A DNA stretch of 64,000 bases from Cladorhizidae sp. MBARI D1340-BT2. Its lineage: Eukaryota > Porifera > Demospongiae > Poecilosclerida > Cladorhizidae. The position numbers were made by a program, and so were the translations under genes. Every line of letters begins with the position of its first letter. Positions within the stretch are counted from its first letter, which is position 1. Below are positions 58,600 through 64,000 of this stretch, piece after piece. The stretch lies in assembly GCA_028752905.1 (NCBI GenBank), contig JAQNBH010000301.1, forward strand, positions 287,001 through 351,000, in the 5' to 3' direction. The notes under the pieces are model-generated. The model was given only the letters and a program-made list of their open reading frames with translations, searched no databases and was not told the origin of the DNA.

Positions 58600-60103
58600 C
58601 GCCCTCCATTGAACTCTGTTGCCTCTCGACAGCAAGCCTGACACTTGTTGCACTCATATGTTCTGTCTACACCAACTCAAAACTCCTGTAGGACAATACT
58701 CGTGTTGGGATGTTCCATAGTTGACTAAGAGTGATAAAAAATCGCTTTCACATCGCAAATCATCCCCTCTAGGTTGTCCTTTCTAATTGCTCCCCTAAAG
58801 TAGGTTTGCATTTTAACTATAGACACACGACTAACCCCCCTATCACCACCCAAAGACACTAGGACCGTAAGGCTTGACTTCAAACAACCGTTTATGTGCA
58901 TTTGTATACCCATCACTAATTTATGTGTGTGTACCTAAGCTTCAGTCTCCACTGAACGCTAAAAAAGTTTGTGTTCCTACAACTTCCATAGAACCCGAAG
59001 AGCCATCAAAATTGGCCTCACAATTTTTACCTTGTGACCCTCAAACCATTCCGTGTAACTTGCTACTGTTTCATCTTCAGGTCTTCGCGCACAAGCTTGA
59101 CAGAACTTAGACATAAGATAATAATCTAAAACTTCTCCAGTGTCCCAAGACATCACCACAACCAAGCCATAATTTGATTTGTGGCCCTGTCTAAGCCATG
59201 TGCCGTCAACAGTAATACTAACATCAATGATGTCTTCATGCCTAACCCTATAAAAATCATGTAACCTATGAGCGGCATCCAACATAATACTCTGTTACTG
59301 CATTTGCATCACTCCATGTAACCTATGAGCGGCATCCAACATAATATTCTGTTACTGCATTTGCGTCACTCCCTATTGACCTAGTATATTTAAAAAAACA
59401 AGTGGAACCAAGAGGGGGCAACATATCCATGACTGCAGTGATATCTTCCAGACCAGAATGACTAATTCCAGCAATGCGAGCGCACCCAGCACTGACTGGA
59501 TGTTCAAAGAATGCTTCTACAGATACAGGGTTTGAGATGTCTCGAGTGTTACTACAATTTGAACAAAAAGTGAGACACCATGCCTGCCCTACGGGCTTCA
59601 GTTGCAAGGGAGCTCAGTTACCACATTGAATACACTTATTACACCTTTCTATGACCTCTCTAAGCTTATCTAAGTTTATTATACGATTACCCTTACCTAG
59701 TTCTCCAACACCACCCGAGTCCAAAGAGGTAGAGCCAGTAGATCCAGTAGCAACAGCCACAGAAGCAGCTGAACGATCCATGAGAGCCAACTTCTTCCTG
59801 GGCATAGTCACTGGTCATAGTCACAAATGGAACTGGCCTCTCTTCAGACATTTGCAATTGATTGGAAGGTAAGTGAAGGTTCACAGAAGGCGCTATCCCA
59901 CCTACAGGATCCAAGAGACTCACTAACAAAGGAAGGAAACAGCTAGTAACTTTTTAGTACGGAGATAAACATTAAAACTTGCCTGGCGCGGCTACTGTGA
60001 CAGGCTCAACAACAGCCGCCTGTAGGGCTTTCTTCTTCTTGTCGTCACTCTTCTTGAATCCTTGGCCTTTCTGTTTAAAATGCTTCTCTGTTCTCTTCCC
60101 CAT
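58600..60103 (-). pseudogene. Kolobok-like (Mutator-domain type) transposase pseudogene
   Basis: From ATG 60103 the minus strand gives a Lys-rich leader (MGKRTEKHFKQKGQGFKKSD) and then a GC-AG intron-like gap (CAG/GCAAGT donor; TTTGTTAG acceptor). There follow VSLLDPVGGIAPSVNLHL, GNRIINLDKLREVIERCNKC, IQCGN, stop, LKPVGQAWCLTFCSNCSN, SVEAFFEHPVSAGCARIAGI, DMLPPLG, IIDVSITVDGTWLRQGHKSN (first catalytic Asp, about 59205), GEVLDYYLMSKFCQAC, CEANFDGSSGSMEVVG (about 58995), DGYTNAHKR, KPYGPSV, YFRGAIRKDN and CPTGVLSWC (about 58680). These are the ordered motifs of the protein family annotated as Mutator-like element transposase domain in many invertebrates. Several frameshifts, a stop and a 57-bp internal duplication (59264-59377) make it dead. 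Confidence 0.8.
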
Positions 60104-60499
60104 AACTCAACAGTGTGAAAGTTTCAAGCGAACCGACTAAAAAACACGTGAAAAAACGTGCTTGTCTTAGAGGTTGCGCACTACCCCCCCGCCTGGCCAA
60201 TTCATTGCGCAAACGACTGGTAAGGGTCTCCATGAAATTGGCAACATTTTGATATATAAAAACTGTATTTTGGGTAGGCGATCATCGCCGACCGCCCGAT
60301 TGTAGCCAGGTAAGACTGGGAGAGAACCTCTTCCAATGTGAAGTGAAATGAAATGAAATGGAATAATAATGCACTGTATAAAAATGGCTATATCTTCTGA
60401 TGCAAGTATTCACTTGCTCTGAAACTTGAAACTCAAACTCCAGACATACTATGAACCCTTTTGGGCCCCCAAAATTTTTTTTGAAAAAATATGTGTTTT

Positions 60500-60519
60500 C
60501 AGCCCTCTTCCCCCCTTAA
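60500..60519 (-). repeat. Kolobok-like right terminal repeat
   Basis: On the minus strand TTAAGGGGGGAAGAGGGCTG. The same end closes the truncated copies at 7269 and 27535. Confidence 0.9.
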
Positions 60520-60710
60520 TCTAGTGCACATTTTACTTTTTCTTGAATTTGCCTTTCTCCAGCTCCTCGGGTAAACCACGCCTGTCTTTCCTGGCTGTCC
60601 CACATCCATAACTCCCTCTCCTCTCCAAATCAACCAACAGACTATGCGAGGTAAAAAAGCTGTCAAAGTACACGTGCATGTGCCACTTGCCCTGTAGGTC
60701 CTCAGTTAGT
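60520..60710 (-). pseudogene. piggyBac-like transposase, middle part (copy C)
   Basis: This continues the transposase after the nested element with VYFDSFFTS (second catalytic Asp) and GTARKDRRGLPEEL-type sequence, then breaks at TCAGTTAGTTACATGG, where unrelated sequence enters. Confidence 0.8.
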
Positions 60711-61270
60711 TACATGGAATATTATTCAAAGGGAGGTTTTCTCTCTGCCAATGTGGTGAGCTCACTGCCTCTCTTGTTGCCATGCTCTTCCTGCCCTGTG
60801 TGTGTGTGTGTGTAGGTTGTGTGAGATGGTGGGGAGTGTATATGGTTGAGAGGGGGAGGTTGAGGAAGCACATGGCTGACCTCGATGCCATGGAGAGAGA
60901 TACCCTGCAAGGTAAAGGGTCTGCACTGCTATAAGCTCGAGTTCAACTCAACTCATCACTAAAGTCGGTGTACAAGTATACTGTAGTAAGGAGGGGATAT
61001 ATTCCTCCTCTCCTCCTCCATCTCCTCCCTCCTCTCTGCCCTCTTCTCTCATCGTATATATATCTAAGGTAACCTGGATATCTGGTAAAGGGTTGCTATT
61101 ATTATTATATTATTTTGAGCTGTGTGTGTTGTAGTGAACTATTGGTGTGGTGTTGAGATGTTGCCTGGTCAGGTCTTCTATCTCTGCCATGTCCACTATT
61201 GGTGTGGTGTTGAGATGTTGCCTGGTCAGGTCTTCTATCTCTGTCATGTCCACTATTGGTGGACATGACA
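60711..61270. other. Foreign insert in piggyBac C, with a possible exon
   Basis: About 560 bp is absent from copies A and B. A stretch 60816-60911 is bounded by TGTGTGTAG and GGTAAAG and is open on plus (CVRWWGVYMVERGRLRKHMA then DLDAMERDTLQ), so it could be a captured host exon; I do not recognise it. A TG run precedes it, CTCCTCC-rich sequence follows, and a 57-bp repeat ends it. No terminal repeats or target duplication were identified. Confidence 0.35.
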
Positions 61271-61271
61271 G
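61137..61271. repeat. 57-bp tandem repeat and 13-bp hairpin
   Basis: Two copies of a 57-bp unit (CTATTGGTGTGGTGTTGAG, CCTGGTCAGGTCTTCTATC) start at 61138 and 61195. A perfect inverted repeat, CTGTCATGTCCAC and GTGGACATGACAG with a 5-base loop, follows at 61241-61271, just before AGGTCCTCAGTT is repeated. Confidence 0.85.
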
Positions 61272-61622
61272 TTAGGTCCTCAGTTAGGTCCTCAGTTAGG
61301 TCCTTGACCACTCTTGCCCCCAAGTGGTGTTCAACTGCACCTTTCTTTTCCCCGTGTAAATCTCTAACTGTGTGAAACAACCGTTTCGGCTATCAGCCCG
61401 AACCCACACCTTGATTCCTCTTTTGATGGGTTTCAATGGCATGTATTGCTTCAGTGATGAATGACCTTGAAAGTTGATCATAGCCTCATCGATTGCAATC
61501 TCGTAGTTCGGCCTGTATATTGATGAAATTTTTGGTTTAAAATGGCTGACAAGAGGTATTTTCCCCAGCCTGTCATAATTTTCACTGCCCCTTGGGGAAA
61601 GTGAACTAAGCCTCATAGACAC
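61271..61622 (-). pseudogene. piggyBac-like transposase, N-proximal part (copy C)
   Basis: The minus strand from about 61600 reads SLSPRGSENYDRLGKIPL, a stretch to the first catalytic Asp (EIAIDEAMINFQGHSS) and KQYMPLKPIKRGIKVW. Small indels distinguish it from copies A and B (for example ISSIYRP for FSSIYRP, and loss of a QP pair). The true N terminus is again replaced by the 28-30-bp repeat. Confidence 0.85.
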
Positions 61623-61799
61623 ATATGATGTACTAGGCCACAGAGCGACTTAAGCTGAATTAAGCAACCGAGACACTTATACTGAACTAGGCAACAGAGA
61701 CACCTCTGTGGGGAAACAGTTGCATTTTTTTATTTTACTTATGGTTACAACTTTAGAGCTCCGTAGATTCTGCAAACTTCATGGTATGGACTTCATATA

Positions 61800-63030
61800 T
61801 AGATCAAAAGGTAGGTCTCTCTGTGTGCTCTCTTTTGCTACTAAAATATGTTTCATACACTGTAGGTATAACTATGGGCAAGTTACTAGACCCTAAAGTA
61901 GAGTGACCTCAAAAACACGAATGTCAAAAACCTCAGCCTAAATAACTCCAGATTGCTAAGTGCTAAAGATTGAAATTGGTGCCAGTGGCCAGAGGAAGCC
62001 CTGGGCTATTCAATGACCTTTTTCATTAGGCATTGAAATGTACCGCCTCTTTTGCCCAAAACCACTCCCCCTTTTCAACTAGACATCGTTTGCAGAGCAT
62101 GGAGACTGATAGATGGTATTTCTTAGCTGAAGCCTTGACAGATGCTTCTGCTTCCACTTCTCCAATAGCCTTACTAACAGAAGCCTCTGTCAGTTACACG
62201 TGTAAGAAAAGAAAAAAAGGCATTTATTAACAAGACAAATATATATATATTGTTAGACTCTTCTAGTACCACACACTATCTTAGACCTAACTCAACCTCA
62301 CAATGCCCACCCAGCTATCTTGCCTGAGAATCTCAGAGATATATGCTGCCACCAGAGTTAGTGAAGTCTTATTATTCTCCAAACACCAGCAACACAAACA
62401 TCAGAAGTGAACAATCAGGACTAACTAATTGTTATGTGCCCAGCTCTGTCTGTTCATTCTGACCAATCAAATACATAGAGCTAGGCATAGAGCATGTGGC
62501 TTCATATATAATCATAAACGTAGGAAGGAGGCTGTAGCTGATCCTACATTGTGTACAATCAGCAATAGCAACGAGACATGGCATGTGCTGATAAGTGTAA
62601 TGTTTGTTCAACAGCAATAATCAGGTTAGAATTAAAAGCCCTGGAGACCCCTGAAGCTCTGACTAGGCGTAGTCCTCCTCTGCTCAACTAGAACATACAG
62701 AAATAAAACAAAGAAATAAGAAACCAAAAACGTTTTTATTTTAAAATATTGGATTGGCCTGTTAAAGAAAGAAAGGATTAAAGAAAGAAAGGAAAGAAGA
62801 TCGTGCCCACGTAGACCACACCCCCATGTTAAACGACCCTTCATGTTTATCATGTTCACCAATATTGTACTGCTTTGGAAATCGGTGCAATGATTGGCGC
62901 CATCTAACTGGCCGTGGTCTAGTTGGATAGAGTCCTGTTATCCTTTATTTCTTTAACACACACTATATATACATGCACATGAGTGGGGAGAACACCAGCA
63001 GCACCCTCCTTTCACACACTATATATACAT
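61800..63030. other. Unassigned sequence, no gene recognised
   Basis: High-complexity sequence with short ORFs that I cannot support (for example plus 62033-62230, containing METDRWYFLAEALTDASAST, followed by a TGTAAG donor-like site). There is a TA microsatellite near 62243 and a duplicated ACACTATATATACATGCACA at 62963 and 63016. Nothing identifies a family. Confidence 0.45.
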
Positions 63031-63034
63031 GCAC

Positions 63035-63145
63035 ATGAGCTCAGGTCTGATCTACCACACCCCCAATGATGTGGAGGAGATCCTTGCCATGCTGGCGAGG
63101 GGGAATGGGAATAGGATACAGCACACAGGGAGAAGACATGTCTAG
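63035..63145 (+). pseudogene. Kinesin-8-like motor domain fragment
   Basis: The plus strand reads MSSGLIYHTPNDVEEILAML then ARGNGNRIQHTG and RRHV before a TAG. L-x-x-H-x-P-x-x-x-EEIL-x-LL-x-GN-x-NR-x-QHT is the stretch just before switch I (NxxSSRSH) in KIF18/Kip3-type kinesins, plus-end-directed microtubule motors that shorten microtubules. The switch I motif itself is missing: sequence after QHT departs from the family and a 17-bp satellite begins within 100 bp. It may be one exon of a real gene ending near 63124, although ACAG/GGAGAAG is not a standard donor, or a broken duplicate. The upstream motor exon was not found. Confidence 0.5.
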
Positions 63146-63204
63146 TCAGTCATTAGCACCTTCACACATCAGAGCTCACTCTTGACACCATGCCACCCAC
63201 AACC

Positions 63205-64000
63205 ACCTGTCTGACATGATCTGGTGTGACATGTGATGGTGTGTGACATGTGATGGTGTGTGACATGTGATGGTGTGTGACATGTGGTGGTGTGTGATAC
63301 ATTATGGCGTGTGGCACGTTATGGTGTGTCACACATGATAGTGTGTGACATGTGATGGCGTGTGACATGTGATGGTGTGTGACATGTGATGGTGTGAGAC
63401 ATTTGATGGTGTGTGACATGTGATGGTGTGTGACATGTGACATGTGATGGGTGTGACATGTGATGGTGTGTGACATGTGATGGCGTGTGACATGTGATGG
63501 TGTGTGACATGTGATGGTGTGTGACATGTGATGGTGTGTAATACGTTATGGCGTCTGGCACGTTATGGTGTGTGACACATGATAGTGTGTGACATGTGAT
63601 GGCGTGTGACATGTGATGGTGTGTGACATGTGATGGTGTGTGACATGTGATGGTGTGTGACATGTGATGGTGTGTGACATGTGATGGTGTGTGAAATGTG
63701 ATGGTGTGTGACATGTGATGGTGTGTGACATGTGATGGTGTGTGACATGTGACATGTGATGGGTGTGACATGTGATGGTGTGTGACATGTGATGGCATGT
63801 GACATGTGATGGTGTGTGACATGTGATGGTGTGTGACATGTGACATGTGATGGGTGTGACATGTGATGGTGTGTGACATGTGATGGCATGTGACATGTGA
63901 TGGTGTGTGACATGTGATGGTGTGTGACATGTTATGGTGTCTGACATGTGATGGTGTGTGACAGGTGATGGTGTGTGACATGTGATGGTGTGTGACATGT
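63205..64000. repeat. 17-bp satellite (GTGTGACATGTGATGGT)
   Basis: About 46 units of 17 bp, running off the window end. Rare variants (GATAC/AATAC, TTATGGCG, GGCACGTTATGG, ACACATGATAG) recur about 244 bp apart (63294 and 63538), which shows higher-order duplication. The His/Thr/Ser-rich minus-strand frames are products of the repeat. Confidence 0.95.

Larger units (their letters stand above)
57554..60519 (-). mobile_element. Complete Kolobok-like TTAA transposon nested in piggyBac
   Basis: A 2,958-bp insert (57558-60515) is bounded by TTAA on both sides. Its terminal inverted repeats match at 18 of 20 positions including TTAA (left TTAAGGGGGAAAGAAGGCTG; right, inverted, TTAAGGGGGGAAGAGGGCTG). 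The unoccupied site, GTGTTAATCTAGTGC, is seen in piggyBac copies A and B (about 5552 and 25787). It carries a decayed transposase on the minus strand that is not piggyBac. TTAA plus this protein type points to the Kolobok superfamily (inference). Confidence 0.9.
56227..61800 (-). mobile_element. piggyBac-like transposon, copy C, with nested insertions
   Basis: A third copy of the remnant, and the only one with its left side intact up to TTAA (56227-56230) followed by GGAGGGGCTCTATC, a candidate terminus. The first 197 bp are tandemly duplicated. The transposase is interrupted twice: by the Kolobok-like element at 57554-60519, and by about 560 bp of other sequence at 60711-61270. No matching right terminal repeat was found, so the candidate terminus is unproven. 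Confidence 0.8.

Noticed and set aside
57554..60519. Calling the nested element a second piggyBac because of TTAA
   Set aside because: Its transposase motifs (VDGTW, GSSGSME, SWC) belong to another family, so TTAA alone is not decisive.
62632..62862. Minus-strand hydrophobic ORF (FFVLFLYVLVEQ) as a membrane protein
   Set aside because: AT-rich DNA gives this composition; there is no family signal, conservation or context.
62912..62945. tRNA-like A box (TGGTCTAGTTGG)
   Set aside because: It fits the A-box consensus, but there is no B box (GGTTCGAATCC type) and no cloverleaf can be formed downstream.
63162..63998. His/Thr/Ser-rich ORFs of up to 220 codons on the minus strand
   Set aside because: They are translations of a 17-bp satellite in overlapping frames with no unique sequence.
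1..64000. Ribosomal RNA, tRNA or snRNA genes
   Set aside because: No conserved rRNA stretches, complete tRNA cloverleaf or snRNA core was seen on either strand by eye.

Overview
The window is eukaryotic, nuclear and almost certainly metazoan. It has no bacterial gene organisation. It holds minisatellite arrays, decayed DNA transposons and retroelements, GT/GC...AG splice-like boundaries, and short fragments of animal-type proteins (a NACHT ATPase, a kinesin-8-like motor). The mix of piggyBac, TTAA-specific Kolobok-like, Merlin, PIF/Harbinger and Ty3/gypsy remnants with a NACHT fragment fits a marine invertebrate, perhaps a sponge or cnidarian. That placement is inference. I see no intact protein-coding gene.

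The main architecture is a segmental duplication. Unit A (about 4809-20440) and unit B (about 24776-49431) carry the same blocks in the same order: piggyBac remnant, Kolobok-like right end, AT-rich block, NACHT fragment, ~29-bp array, 20-, 53- and 63-bp repeats, a candidate first exon, 34-bp array I, AT-rich spacer, 39-bp array, 34-bp array II, then a flank with a Harbinger-like N terminus. Both units begin at the same junction with a 17-bp satellite. They differ mainly in array length (34-bp array II is ~3.4 kb in A and ~13.3 kb in B), in a 635-bp TTAA-flanked element present only in A, and in small indels.

Region by region: 1-4808 is a 17-bp satellite with a 68-bp higher-order period. 4809-20440 is unit A. 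20440-24258 holds A-specific flank, more arrays and a small G-rich hAT-like element. 24259-24775 is a short 17-bp array. 24776-49431 is unit B. 49432-53371 has another 17-bp array, two 32-bp arrays, a third copy of the AT-rich block and a Ty3/gypsy LTR end with PBS and gag start. 53372-55790 holds a reverse-transcriptase-like C terminus and a complete but dead 1.5-kb Merlin transposon. 56227-61800 is a third piggyBac copy whose transposase is split by a 3-kb Kolobok-like element inserted at TTAA. 61800-64000 is mostly unassigned, with a kinesin-like fragment and a final 17-bp array.

Nothing here works together as a pathway. The window is best read as a turnover landscape in which TTAA-targeting transposons nested into one another, and the resulting patchwork was then duplicated together with its tandem arrays.
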